From JBOFCO01 sp051646105 (GTDB lineage: Bacteria; Pseudomonadota; Alphaproteobacteria; Rhodobacterales; Rhodobacteraceae), in assembly GCA_051646105.1 (NCBI GenBank), contig JBOFCO010000083.1, positions 1 to 10,904 of the forward strand: a stretch of 10,904 bases of DNA, read 5' to 3'. This document shows positions 1-7,300 of this stretch, piece after piece (the stretch's first letter is position 1; each line of letters opens with the position of its first letter). The translations under genes and the position numbers were made by a program. The notes beneath the pieces are model-generated. The model made no database searches, was not told where the DNA came from, and worked only from the letters and a program-made list of their open reading frames with translations.

Positions 1-885
1 GCCAGCGGCGCGGGCGGGATCAAGGTTGCACCGGCCAGGGGCGGCGGTGGTGGCGGGGGGCGTCGCGGTGGTGGCGGGGGCGGTGGTGGTTCCAGCCGGT
101 CGCCCACAGATTTTCTGGACCAGCGCCTTGCCGCGGCCCAGGCCGCCGCCGAAGCCGCCCGGGTCGAGGCGCAGTCAATCCTGCTGGGGGCAGACGCGGC
201 CACCAAGGAAAAGGTCAAGATTGACCTTCTGAACGAAGCCAAGCGCCAGAAGCTGGACCTTGATCAGAAGTCGGTCAAGACCGGTCTGACCCTGCGCCAG
301 CAGATCGACCAGCAGGCCGAGGCCATCGCCAAACTGACGCGCGAAACCGAGATTTACCGCGAGCGCGCGCAGTTCATGGACCAACAGAACGAGGCCCTGA
401 AGGACGGGTTTCTGGACGCCATTGTCGAAGGCAAGAACTTCGGCGATGTGCTGCAGAATGTGGCCCGCCAGATGGCCAAGGCCGCGCTGGAGGCGGCAAT
501 CTTCAACACCGGCCCCTTTGCCAAAGCGGGCGGCGGTGGCGGCGGGTTTGGTGGCGGTCTGGGTGGTCTGTTCAAGGGGCTTTTCGGCGGACTCTTTGGC
601 GGCTTTCGGGCGGGCGGCGGCCCGGTCAACCCCGGCAAGTCCTATGTCGTGGGCGAAAAAGGCCCCGAGATTTTCACGCCCGCCCGCGCCGGGGCGATCG
701 TTCCGAATGGCGCGCAGAGGCAGGGTTCCGGCGGCGGGGCCCTGCAGGTCGAGGTTGTGCCATCGCCATATTTTGACGTCCGGGTGACCCGTATCGCGGG
801 GGCCGGTGACGCCCGCGTGGCCAAGGCGCAGGCGCGCGGCCTGCCTGCTGCAATGCGCGATGCCCAAGCGCGGGGGGCACGTTGA
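1..885 (+). CDS. Tail tape measure protein, C-terminal part (5' end outside window)
   Basis: Frame 1 is open from the first base, giving the last 294 residues of a longer protein. Two glycine runs (visible residues 14-20 and 23-30) split by RR are followed by a long, mostly helical, Ala/Gln/Glu/Lys-rich region (about 36-170), as expected of the rod that sets tail length. Residues 175-210 are glycine-rich with repeated GLF units, and about 205-227 carry the pattern GGPV..G..Y.VGEKGPE.F.P, which recurs at the C-terminal end of many phage tape measure proteins. The protein would sit inside the tail tube and be partly released into the host envelope on infection. Being directly upstream of the tail tip genes supports the call. 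The stop at 883-885 is one base before the next ATG. The full length and any N-terminal domains cannot be seen. Confidence 0.85.
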   Translation, partial: ASGAGGIKVAPARGGGGGGGRRGGGGGGGGSSRSPTDFLDQRLAAAQAAAEAARVEAQSILLGADAATKEKVKIDLLNEAKRQKLDLDQKSVKTGLTLRQQIDQQAEAIAKLTRETEIYRERAQFMDQQNEALKDGFLDAIVEGKNFGDVLQNVARQMAKAALEAAIFNTGPFAKAGGGGGGFGGGLGGLFKGLFGGLFGGFRAGGGPVNPGKSYVVGEKGPEIFTPARAGAIVPNGAQRQGSGGGALQVEVVPSPYFDVRVTRIAGAGDARVAKAQARGLPAAMRDAQARGAR

Positions 886-886
886 C

Positions 887-1540
887 ATGCGCCAAATCAT
901 AGACCTGCCGCGCGTTTTCATGCTGCGGGCAGGCGAAATCAACTGGGACATCGATTTCGGTGGCCAGTCCGCCGGGGCGGATGCCGGGGGCGGCGATCAG
1001 GTCGTGGTCAACCAGTTTCCGCGCTTTGTCGGACAGCCGACCCTTATCCTGCCGCAAGCGATGATCGGCCACTTCCGGGCGATCAGGGCCCGCGCCAGAG
1101 GCCGCCAGAATGCGTGGCGGGTGCCAATGGTGGACCCCGTGTCGCATCAATCTGGCGGCGATGATTGGCGGCGGCAATTTGCAGCATGGGTGTCTGGCAC
1201 CTATGCCGAGCCGCGCCCGACAGTCACTGCAGTTGTGGCCGCATCTGCCGGGGCGACGACGCTGCAAATCAACGAAACCGCCCTGCGGCATCCGGTGCGG
1301 GTGGGGTCGTTCCTGTCATATGCCGACTGGCCGTTCATCGTAACGGGCCGCAGTGGCAATGATGCCGCGGTCACGCTGCAAGTGGAAATGCTGAGAACGG
1401 CCATTCCGGCAGGGGGGCTGATCGATGTGAACGCCCGCGGGTTGTTCATCCAGACCGACCAGATGGCCGGCAACCCCTCCTTCGCGCTGAACCGCCCCGC
1501 CGAGGCACAGATGTCGTTTTCTGAGTGGATCACCCGATGA
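887..1540 (+). CDS. Tail protein of 217 residues, probably distal tail / tail tip
   Basis: I infer a structural protein at the tail tip from position (just after the tape measure gene) and size. I cannot assign a named family with confidence. The sequence is beta-rich and lacks signal peptide and membrane segments. Residues 60-84 (HFRAIRARARGRQNAWRVP then MVDP) resemble the 'FRA...ARxRG...FRVPxxDP' stretch I associate with distal-tail-type proteins of Rhodobacterales and other siphophages; this is recalled similarity, not a search. ATG at 887 is preferred: it lies one base after the tape measure stop and has a G-rich run (872-877) about 9 bases upstream. In-frame starts at 806 and 860 would add Arg-rich residues lying over the previous gene. 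The stop overlaps the next gene as ATGA. Confidence 0.72.
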   Translation: MRQIIDLPRVFMLRAGEINWDIDFGGQSAGADAGGGDQVVVNQFPRFVGQPTLILPQAMIGHFRAIRARARGRQNAWRVPMVDPVSHQSGGDDWRRQFAAWVSGTYAEPRPTVTAVVAASAGATTLQINETALRHPVRVGSFLSYADWPFIVTGRSGNDAAVTLQVEMLRTAIPAGGLIDVNARGLFIQTDQMAGNPSFALNRPAEAQMSFSEWITR

Positions 1541-2139
1541 GCTTCTTCCCCCCCGGGTTTGACCCCCGCGCCGATATTGTCCGGGTTCTGGACCTGGTGA
1601 ACATCAACACGCCGGATGGGGACTTCGGATTTCTTCTGGGCCGAGACGGCAAGTTCACGGATGTGAACAGCAAGGTGTGGTGGGGGTCGTCGCTGATCGA
1701 TGTGCCCGATCTGGAACTGTCGATTAACGGCGCGGCCCCGGCCGGGTCGCTGACCCTTAGCTGGTTTGAAGACCCGACGCAGCGCCACGACCCCGATGAA
1801 CCTGGCTTGATCGAGCAGGTCATGGCCCTTGGGGCGGACTACATCCGCGGGCGTGAGTTGTCTTTCTACGTTCAGCCGATGACAGACGATTCCCAGCTTT
1901 GGGCGCCGACCATTGCACCGATTCCGGTGGCGCGAATGCAGATGCAGTCGATTTCATTCCAGTTGATGGGCCCGTCCCAACGGTCGCTGGCCCTGACTTG
2001 GGAGGGCGCTTTCCGGGGGCGCAATACCGCCCGCGGGCTTTACTACACGACCACCGATCATGCGCGCCTGACCGGATCCGCAAACCCAAGCCTGACCTTT
2101 GCGCCAATGGACGGCCGCCAACCAGAGAAGTTGTATTGA
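1537..2139 (+). CDS. Tail protein of 200 residues, tail hub/baseplate type
   Basis: This is a beta-rich soluble protein with no signal peptide. The N-terminal part (residues 14-60) has the pattern VRVLDLVNINTP..GD.GFLLG.DG.FTDVN...WWGS, and residues 58-80 read LELSINGAAPAGSLTLSWF. I recall similar openings in a conserved tail protein lying between the tape measure and tip genes of Rhodobacterales siphophages. By position it corresponds to the DUF2163 or hub slot of related tail modules, but I cannot confirm that family here. The start is taken as ATG 1537, which overlaps the previous stop as ATGA. An in-frame ATG at 1525 would add only four residues (MDHP). No strong Shine-Dalgarno is present, so coupled re-initiation is likely. 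The stop (2137-2139) overlaps the next ATG as TGATG. Confidence 0.74.
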   Translation: MSFFPPGFDPRADIVRVLDLVNINTPDGDFGFLLGRDGKFTDVNSKVWWGSSLIDVPDLELSINGAAPAGSLTLSWFEDPTQRHDPDEPGLIEQVMALGADYIRGRELSFYVQPMTDDSQLWAPTIAPIPVARMQMQSISFQLMGPSQRSLALTWEGAFRGRNTARGLYYTTTDHARLTGSANPSLTFAPMDGRQPEKLY

Positions 2140-2561
2140 TGCCTGCGCTGGATCATCTTTCGCATTTTGTCAGCCGGGCAATGCAGCGCGACTTTGAATG
2201 GGGTGTGCAGGACTGCATCCTGTTTCCGGCGGACTGGCTGGCCGAACTGACCGGCATCGATCCGGCCGCCGATCTGCGCGGCAGCTATGACCGCGCCGCC
2301 TCGGCCCCGGTGCGGGGGTTTCTGCGCGATCCGATGGGCACCATCGCGCCAACCCTGGCGCATCTGCAGCCCCGGGCGTCCGATGATCTGCGGCGTGGCG
2401 ATGTAGCCCTGATCCTGCATGGCCCGGACATGGCGCCGCACGGTGCCATCTGGCTTGGCGATGGCCTGGCGGTCGTCAAGCCGCAGACGGGTGTGCGGGT
2501 GATAACCCCGGCAAAGATCATGGCGGCTTGGGCACTGCCTGTGCCGGGGCAACCCGCATGA
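2139..2561 (+). CDS. NlpC/P60-like (DUF6950-type) small tail-tip cysteine protein
   Basis: The protein has 140 residues. Near the N-terminus, residues 19-33 read FEWGVQDCILFPADW, with Cys26 in the WG..DC context typical of NlpC/P60-type and DUF6950-type phage proteins. DPAADLRGSY (41-50) and RRGDVALI (85-92) follow, then APHGAIWLGDG (99-109) with His101 in the place of the catalytic histidine. In lambda-like and gene-transfer-agent tail operons a peptidase of this kind sits just before the tip protein, where it is thought to help local peptidoglycan opening or tip assembly; the gene order here is the same. Whether it is an active hydrolase is inference from Cys26 and His101. ATG 2139 overlaps the previous stop and has GAGAAG at 2125-2130 as a ribosome site. 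In-frame coding-like sequence further upstream lies over the previous gene and is not used. The end overlaps the next gene as ATGA. Confidence 0.8.
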   Translation: MPALDHLSHFVSRAMQRDFEWGVQDCILFPADWLAELTGIDPAADLRGSYDRAASAPVRGFLRDPMGTIAPTLAHLQPRASDDLRRGDVALILHGPDMAPHGAIWLGDGLAVVKPQTGVRVITPAKIMAAWALPVPGQPA

Positions 2562-4654
2562 CCCGCACAGCCCTGTTGGCCGGCGCGTCACTGCTGGCGA
2601 TGGCGTCGGCCTCCGAGGCTGCCCCGGTGGTGGCATTTGTCGGCGGCTTTGCCAACGCGCTTGGCGCGGGAACCTGGCTTGCCAGCGGTGCCGTCGGGGC
2701 ATGGAGCGCGGGTTTTGCCGTGGGCAGCTTTTTCGGGGCATCAGCCATCGGCCGGCTTGCCCTGTCGATCGGCCTGAATGCAATCGTTGCCCGCGCGTCT
2801 CGCCCGAAGTTTCCGCCGCCGCAACAGCAACTGGTCAACCTTTCGCAGCCTCTGACCTTCATGCAGCGCGGCTATGGTCGCGTCAGAAAGGGCGGCCCGG
2901 TGGGGTTCACCGCCTTTGCAAGCAGTTCGCGGCATTATGCCGTGATCATCGCCGCGCACCGCACCAAGGGGCCTGTGGCGCATTGGCTGGACACCACGCA
3001 GGTTTTGCTTGACGGTTCGGGCAACATCATCACGGCCCCCATGACGGGCCATGGCAGTATTCGCACCTACAGAGGTCTGCCCGGCCAGACCGTTGACGCG
3101 CTGCTGGATTCGACCTTTGCCCAAGTCACTGCGGCCTATGATTTTGCCGGGCTTAGCTATGCGGCAATTCAGTGCAAAGCCCCGGCTGCGGCAGATGTAA
3201 CCACCGTCCTGCCCTCTGGGCGGGAATGGACCTATGCGCCCGTCTGGGACATGTGGGATGAAATCCACGATCCGCGCGACAACACAGAGAAATGGACAGA
3301 CAACCTGGCGCTGATCATCGCGCATGAAGCGCTGTTCTATGGCAAAAGCGTTGACTGGGACGAGGTGGCGGTCGAGGCCGACATTTGCGACCAACTGGTT
3401 ACCAATGGCGCAGGCGGAACACAAAAACGCTGGACCTTCAACGGAACCTTTTCTGACGAGACCACTTGGGAGCAGGCCCGCGAGGCGCTGGCGCTGGCCG
3501 GCAACGTGTTCTTCTATGAGACGCCGGAAGGGCATGTCGGCTTCCGGGTTGGTCGCCACATCGAGCCTGACATTCTTCTGACCGAACGCGACTTCATTGA
3601 CGTGACGTTTTCGCACAAGGCCTGGGGGCCCGATGTGCCGGGCGAATGCGTCGTGAAGTACACCGAGCCCGCGTTCGACTGGCAAGAGGCCAGCGCCGGG
3701 GCCATCGTTGCCGAACCGGGCCTGCCCCGCCTTGACGAAGAGGTCTGGGGCATCGACAGCCACAACCAAGCCTGCAGGGTGGGGAAATGGCTGCTGACCC
3801 GCGCCCGCGCTGAACGGTATCTGCAGGGCAGTGTAAAGATGATCGGTTATGATCTGATCGGCAAACGCACGGTCAGGGTTCAACTTGCGACGCCGGCAGG
3901 GTTTGATTTCATCTTCGAGATCGACAAGTTTGTGCGCGAAGCTGGTGGGATCAGTTTCACGATCGAGGCCCACCAGACCAGCGCTGCTGACCACGCTTTC
4001 AATGCCCTGACCGAAGAACCCCAGCGCCCTGCCCGCACCGAGGTGGCGTCTGACAACAGTGTTCCGCCAGTCGTAGGGCTTGCGGGAAGCGTAGTCAGCG
4101 GAACTGGCGGCGTGGCACAGATCGAATGGGAATGGCCTGCGCAGGGCGCAAGCCTTACCCAGACCATTCGGATCCGAACGCTGGACGGCGGACTGCCCAA
4201 CTGGCAGGAGATTGCGACAGGGCAAGGTCAGGTGACGCTGCTGACATCGGCGCTGATCGACGGCAAGACCTATGATGCGCAGGCCCGCAACCGCACCGCA
4301 TCCGGCCGTGTCGGGGATTGGTCCGCGACCGTGTCGGTGGTGGCCTTGGCCAATACCGTGGCCCCCGCCGCGCTGACAGCCTTTGCCGTGGCAGTTTCCG
4401 GCGGCACCACTGGCGCCGTGACGTTCACCGCCCCTGATGACGCGGTCTATCGTGCGACCCGCGTCTGGCGCGGCACGACGGCAACCTTCAGCGCTGCGGT
4501 GCTGGTGCATACCGAACCGGGCCTGCAAGGCATGGCGGACGGCTGGAACAACACCGCCCTGACCGCGGGCACCTACTATTACTGGGCCGCCCCGATCAAC
4601 GGCAGCGGCATCGAGGGGCCGCTAAGCGGCCCCCAAAGCATCACCATCATCTGA
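2558..4654 (+). CDS. Lambda J-like tail tip / host-specificity protein
   Basis: The protein has 698 residues, shorter than lambda J (about 1130). The N-terminus looks like a Sec signal peptide: Arg3, a hydrophobic stretch at 5-16, and small residues (SASEAA) around 17-22. It is followed by Gly/Ala-rich hydrophobic stretches to about residue 75. The middle (about 85-480) is the tip-type region, with QPLTFMQRGYGRVRKGGPVGF near 103-123 and the Trp-rich WTYAPVWDMWDEIHDPRDN segment. From about 502 to the end there are two beta-rich fibronectin-III-like segments (about 502-597 and 600-698). The protein would form the central tip that contacts the receptor and leads DNA injection. ATG 2558 overlaps the previous stop as ATGA and has GGGG at 2547-2550; the alternative at 2528 would add ten residues ahead of the signal-like sequence. 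Context (tape measure, peptidase-like gene before, spike after) strongly supports the role. Confidence 0.85.
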   Translation: MTRTALLAGASLLAMASASEAAPVVAFVGGFANALGAGTWLASGAVGAWSAGFAVGSFFGASAIGRLALSIGLNAIVARASRPKFPPPQQQLVNLSQPLTFMQRGYGRVRKGGPVGFTAFASSSRHYAVIIAAHRTKGPVAHWLDTTQVLLDGSGNIITAPMTGHGSIRTYRGLPGQTVDALLDSTFAQVTAAYDFAGLSYAAIQCKAPAAADVTTVLPSGREWTYAPVWDMWDEIHDPRDNTEKWTDNLALIIAHEALFYGKSVDWDEVAVEADICDQLVTNGAGGTQKRWTFNGTFSDETTWEQAREALALAGNVFFYETPEGHVGFRVGRHIEPDILLTERDFIDVTFSHKAWGPDVPGECVVKYTEPAFDWQEASAGAIVAEPGLPRLDEEVWGIDSHNQACRVGKWLLTRARAERYLQGSVKMIGYDLIGKRTVRVQLATPAGFDFIFEIDKFVREAGGISFTIEAHQTSAADHAFNALTEEPQRPARTEVASDNSVPPVVGLAGSVVSGTGGVAQIEWEWPAQGASLTQTIRIRTLDGGLPNWQEIATGQGQVTLLTSALIDGKTYDAQARNRTASGRVGDWSATVSVVALANTVAPAALTAFAVAVSGGTTGAVTFTAPDDAVYRATRVWRGTTATFSAAVLVHTEPGLQGMADGWNNTALTAGTYYYWAAPINGSGIEGPLSGPQSITII

Positions 4655-4657
4655 GGT
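4652..4657 (+). promoter_or_regulatory. Ribosome binding site of the tail spike gene
   Basis: TGAGGT includes the stop codon of the tip gene and ends 8 bases before ATG 4666. It is one of the clearer Shine-Dalgarno sequences in the window. It fixes the spike start and suggests the spike is initiated independently rather than by an overlapping stop. Confidence 0.6.
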
Positions 4658-4665
4658 AAAGACGT

Positions 4666-6918
4666 ATGGCAACGCTGCTGTCGCGGACCCCGGTTTCGGG
4701 GACGATTGAAACGCCCATGGGCGAAAAGCCACAGCTGGGCCGGGTTCGGTTCTTGCTGCCGCGGGTTGACAGCGAAGGCGTCACCATTGTTGCCCCGGTC
4801 ACGCAAGAGTTCATGCTGGACAGTGAGGGCGTCTTTTCAGCATCGCTATGGAGCAGCACCGAAGGGGAGCGCGGGCTTTCCTACACGGTGCAGCTGGTCC
4901 GCTGGGATGCCATCACCAATACCGAAGTGACGGATCACCTTGGTTATTTGACCCTTGCGGCATCAATCGTCACCCAGAACCTTGCTGATCTGCTGACCGA
5001 CGCCGCCCCCGCGCCGACGCCGACAGACCTGCTGGCCCAGATCAACGCCGCCGTGGCGGCCGCCCAGGCCGCCGCTACCGCCGCTGCTGCAAGCGCGGCT
5101 TCGATCGGGGCATTCTTCATGTCCCCGGCGCTGCTGTTTGCCAATGCGGCATCATCTCTGGGCGCGGTGGGGGCCAAAGTCGTTGCGGGGCTTTTCCAAT
5201 ACACGATCGCAGACCCGGCAGCGACCGACCACGACAAGGCCACTGCGGGTGGCGTGAAGCTGTATCTTGAGGCCGGGAATGACGGCGGGCACAACGTCCG
5301 CGGGCTGGGGGCGACGGGCGACAGCGTGACCGATGACATCGGTGTCATCAATGCCGCCATCGTCTCGGTCACGCGCCGGGGCGGCATGGTTGTGATCCCG
5401 CCCGCGAACCAGCGCTATACGCCAAGTGTCGTGCCTGGATACTACCGCTGCAATTCGCCCATGATCCTTGTGCCGGGGTGCAATGTGAAAGGCGCAGGCT
5501 CGGTGCGAACCGAACTGCGCTTCCCCAACGATACGAACTGTGTCGAGTTCTCGAATGCGGCATCGCTGCTGCTGACATCAAAGGCGATGCTGGAAGGCTT
5601 CAAGCTGCGCGGCAATGCAGATGTGTCAACCGTGGCCACCCAGACCATCGGCCTGAACCTGCTATACCCCAACATCTGCACTTTTCGTGATCTGTTCATT
5701 CAGGACTTCGTGCATGGGGTTCTGGTGGATGCCGGTAGCGTCGGCGCGGCCAATACCACCTTCGACTTTGTGGAAGTGTCGAACACGAAGCGCGGCAACC
5801 CGATCAACGGTTTCCCGAAGACCGGGATGCGCGTGATTGGCGGCGCGATGAAGCCGCAAGGGATAGTCGTTACCAGCAACTGCCGGTTCTACGCAGAAGA
5901 GGCGGTCGTCGCCACCGACTTCAACGGCACCGGCGCACAGGTCAACTTTGACGTGGATCTGACCAGCAAGGGTGGCCTGACCTTTCCAACCGGGTTGCAG
6001 GTCTATCTGAAGGCGGCCAACGGTCTGCATACACAGCAAGTTCTGGGCACCGACTTCAACCTGTTCGACATCACCTCGGGCTCTCCGGTGGCCATTGCGC
6101 CCACCGCCACCTATGTCTTTGCAAATCTGGTGAGGGTGCAGTTCACCGTCGCCCCCCCTGTTGGAACCAACAACGTCCGCACCTATTGGAGCGACCCGAA
6201 CGGCGAATACGGCATTCTGGTCGAAAAGGGCACCGGCAACGAGTTCGCAGGCAGCATCGGCGGCTGGAAAACTCTGGTCGAGTTCAGGGACACGAACAAC
6301 ATCGGAGAATTCAAATATGGGCAAGTCGCGGGAGTAGGTTTCCGCGCGACTGCAGCCGCCCACAACTGTCAGATATTTGCGACAGAAACGTCGGCGGGCA
6401 GCATTGTTCACGCTGTTGATATTGCTGCCGGTGTGAAGAACCTGCTGCTGATGCGCGGCCAGCCCGGCCCGATTTACAAGACGGTCGGGGGCACCCAGAG
6501 CGGATCTGGCACCACGCCGGTTGCTCTGACGCTGACGGGCGCCGACTACCTTGAAGTCGAGATGGACAACCCCGGCTGTTTGGTTGTTGTCAATGCCGAC
6601 CTTGATGTGACCTTCAGCAATACGGGCACGAACGCGCGGGTGAACGTCAGCTTGGAGGAAAGCCAGGATCTTGGCGGCACCTGGACGCAGGTTAATCTGA
6701 AGCGGCTTGAAATCCAATCAACAGCCGGCGCTTCGCATCGCACGGACGTGAAGTTGCGCTGGCGCTACGAGGGCGAGTCAAACCCTATCCGCGGCATTCT
6801 GAAGAACCTGCGCTATCGAATCGTGATCGCGGGCGTCACCAGCAGCGACAGCTACACCGTGAACGCTGGTGGCAACAACGAAGGCTATCTGATCGGCCAG
6901 GTTGTGAACCGGAACTGA
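4666..6918 (+). CDS. Tail spike with pectate-lyase-like beta-helix (receptor binding / possible depolymerase)
   Basis: The protein has 750 residues. About 1-105 form a beta-rich N-terminal domain that would attach to the tail. About 118-150 are an Ala-rich helical stretch (AAVAAAQAAATAAAASAAS), a likely trimeric stalk. Residues 215-224 read GATGDSVTDD, followed by helix residues and GGMVVIPP. This is the standard opening of pectate-lyase-3 type right-handed beta-helices found in phage spikes and depolymerases ('GAxGDGxtDDt...A...G..v.iP.G'). The beta-helix probably runs to about 600, and a separate beta-rich C-terminal domain (about 625-750) may be for trimerisation or binding. Such proteins bind, and often cut, host surface polysaccharide. 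No catalytic residues can be named from sequence alone, so enzymatic activity is not proven. The start is supported by TGAGGT 8 bases upstream. The gene ends 97 bases before the next one. Confidence 0.85.
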   Translation: MATLLSRTPVSGTIETPMGEKPQLGRVRFLLPRVDSEGVTIVAPVTQEFMLDSEGVFSASLWSSTEGERGLSYTVQLVRWDAITNTEVTDHLGYLTLAASIVTQNLADLLTDAAPAPTPTDLLAQINAAVAAAQAAATAAAASAASIGAFFMSPALLFANAASSLGAVGAKVVAGLFQYTIADPAATDHDKATAGGVKLYLEAGNDGGHNVRGLGATGDSVTDDIGVINAAIVSVTRRGGMVVIPPANQRYTPSVVPGYYRCNSPMILVPGCNVKGAGSVRTELRFPNDTNCVEFSNAASLLLTSKAMLEGFKLRGNADVSTVATQTIGLNLLYPNICTFRDLFIQDFVHGVLVDAGSVGAANTTFDFVEVSNTKRGNPINGFPKTGMRVIGGAMKPQGIVVTSNCRFYAEEAVVATDFNGTGAQVNFDVDLTSKGGLTFPTGLQVYLKAANGLHTQQVLGTDFNLFDITSGSPVAIAPTATYVFANLVRVQFTVAPPVGTNNVRTYWSDPNGEYGILVEKGTGNEFAGSIGGWKTLVEFRDTNNIGEFKYGQVAGVGFRATAAAHNCQIFATETSAGSIVHAVDIAAGVKNLLLMRGQPGPIYKTVGGTQSGSGTTPVALTLTGADYLEVEMDNPGCLVVVNADLDVTFSNTGTNARVNVSLEESQDLGGTWTQVNLKRLEIQSTAGASHRTDVKLRWRYEGESNPIRGILKNLRYRIVIAGVTSSDSYTVNAGGNNEGYLIGQVVNRN

Positions 6919-6951
6919 CGCCCGGACAGTAGCGCCCCCCGCCGGAACTGA
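6909..6951. repeat. 10-base direct repeat around the end of the spike gene
   Basis: The sequence ccggaactga occurs at 6909-6918, where it includes the spike stop codon, and again at 6942-6951 in the following gap, 33 bases apart. The second copy forms part of the hairpin at 6940-6958. It could be a trace of a short duplication or of recombination at the spike boundary, or it could be chance. Confidence 0.5.
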
Positions 6952-6958
6952 TCCGGCG
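6940..6958 (+). other. Intergenic hairpin between tail spike and lysis module
   Basis: CGCCGGA (6940-6946) and TCCGGCG (6952-6958) form a perfect 7-bp stem with a 5-base loop (actga). It lies in the only gap of note in the window (6919-7015, 97 bases). The bases after it (cacctttcc) are not a proper T run, so a strong intrinsic terminator is unlikely. A weak terminator, an RNA processing site or a 3'-end stabiliser are all possible. The rest of the gap shows no gene and no recognisable promoter. Confidence 0.5.
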
Positions 6959-7002
6959 CACCTTTCCACAGCATCCCATCCTGCGGCACCCGCCGCCAAC
7001 CT

Positions 7003-7008
7003 GAAAGG
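7003..7008 (+). promoter_or_regulatory. Ribosome binding site of the 94-residue gene
   Basis: GAAAGG lies 7 bases before ATG 7016. This decides for the ATG at 7016 over the in-frame ATG at 7022, which would be 13 bases away. Confidence 0.55.
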
Positions 7009-7015
7009 CCCCGTC

Positions 7016-7300
7016 ATGGACATGAACCCCGAAGAACGCGCCCTGGTCGAAGCGACGCAAGCCTCTCTGGCTGCCGCAAAGGAGGCCCTGCGCGATGTCG
7101 CCAAGAACATGCGCAAGCTGGGTCGCATCAATCGTGAGGCGGGCCGGCCTAAACCCGCCAACGATGCGATGGCACTGGAGGGTGGCGCGACCGAATGCCT
7201 TGGAATGCTGATCACCGCCCACGCCGCAGCCAGCAAGGCGCTGTGCGACTGCTATGACGATGGTGGGCCTGTGGTGTTCGGCGGAGGTGGTGGCCGCTGA
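7016..7300 (+). CDS. Small helical protein of unknown function, first gene of the lysis region
   Basis: The protein has 94 residues and I do not recognise the family. Residues 5-42 are predicted helical and charged (EERALVEATQ, AAAKEALRDVAKNMRKLG). Residues 55-78 form a second, more hydrophobic helix. The C-terminus is odd: three cysteines (Cys61, Cys77, Cys79) with CDCYDDGG at 77-84, then a glycine run close to the end. There is no signal peptide or clear membrane segment, so it should be cytoplasmic. The start is set by GAAAGG upstream. The stop (7298-7300) shares a base with the next ATG (TGATG), so the next gene is coupled to it. By position it may belong to the lysis operon or be a small virion-assembly factor; the sequence does not tell which. 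Confidence 0.7.
   Translation: MDMNPEERALVEATQASLAAAKEALRDVAKNMRKLGRINREAGRPKPANDAMALEGGATECLGMLITAHAAASKALCDCYDDGGPVVFGGGGGR

Noticed and set aside
175..951. 258-codon open frame on the - strand
   Set aside because: It is antisense to the tape measure C-terminus, whose VGEKGPE-type motif and helical composition identify the real frame.
2741..4528. 595-codon open frame on the - strand
   Set aside because: It lies wholly antisense to the tail tip gene. Its translation is Arg/Gly/His-rich without domain features, typical of mirror frames in high-GC DNA with strong third-position bias.
1..4654. Gene transfer agent cluster instead of a phage
   Set aside because: The order is similar, but the tip protein (698 residues) is much shorter than the large GTA host-specificity protein. 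A tail spike, a lysis cassette and fibre genes also follow, which fits a phage or prophage better.
5662..6717. 351-codon open frame on the - strand
   Set aside because: It is antisense to the tail spike gene, which has clear domain structure; this is a mirror frame with no recognisable features.
6940..6958. Strong intrinsic terminator
   Set aside because: The stem is only 7 bp and is followed by cacctttcc rather than a T run.
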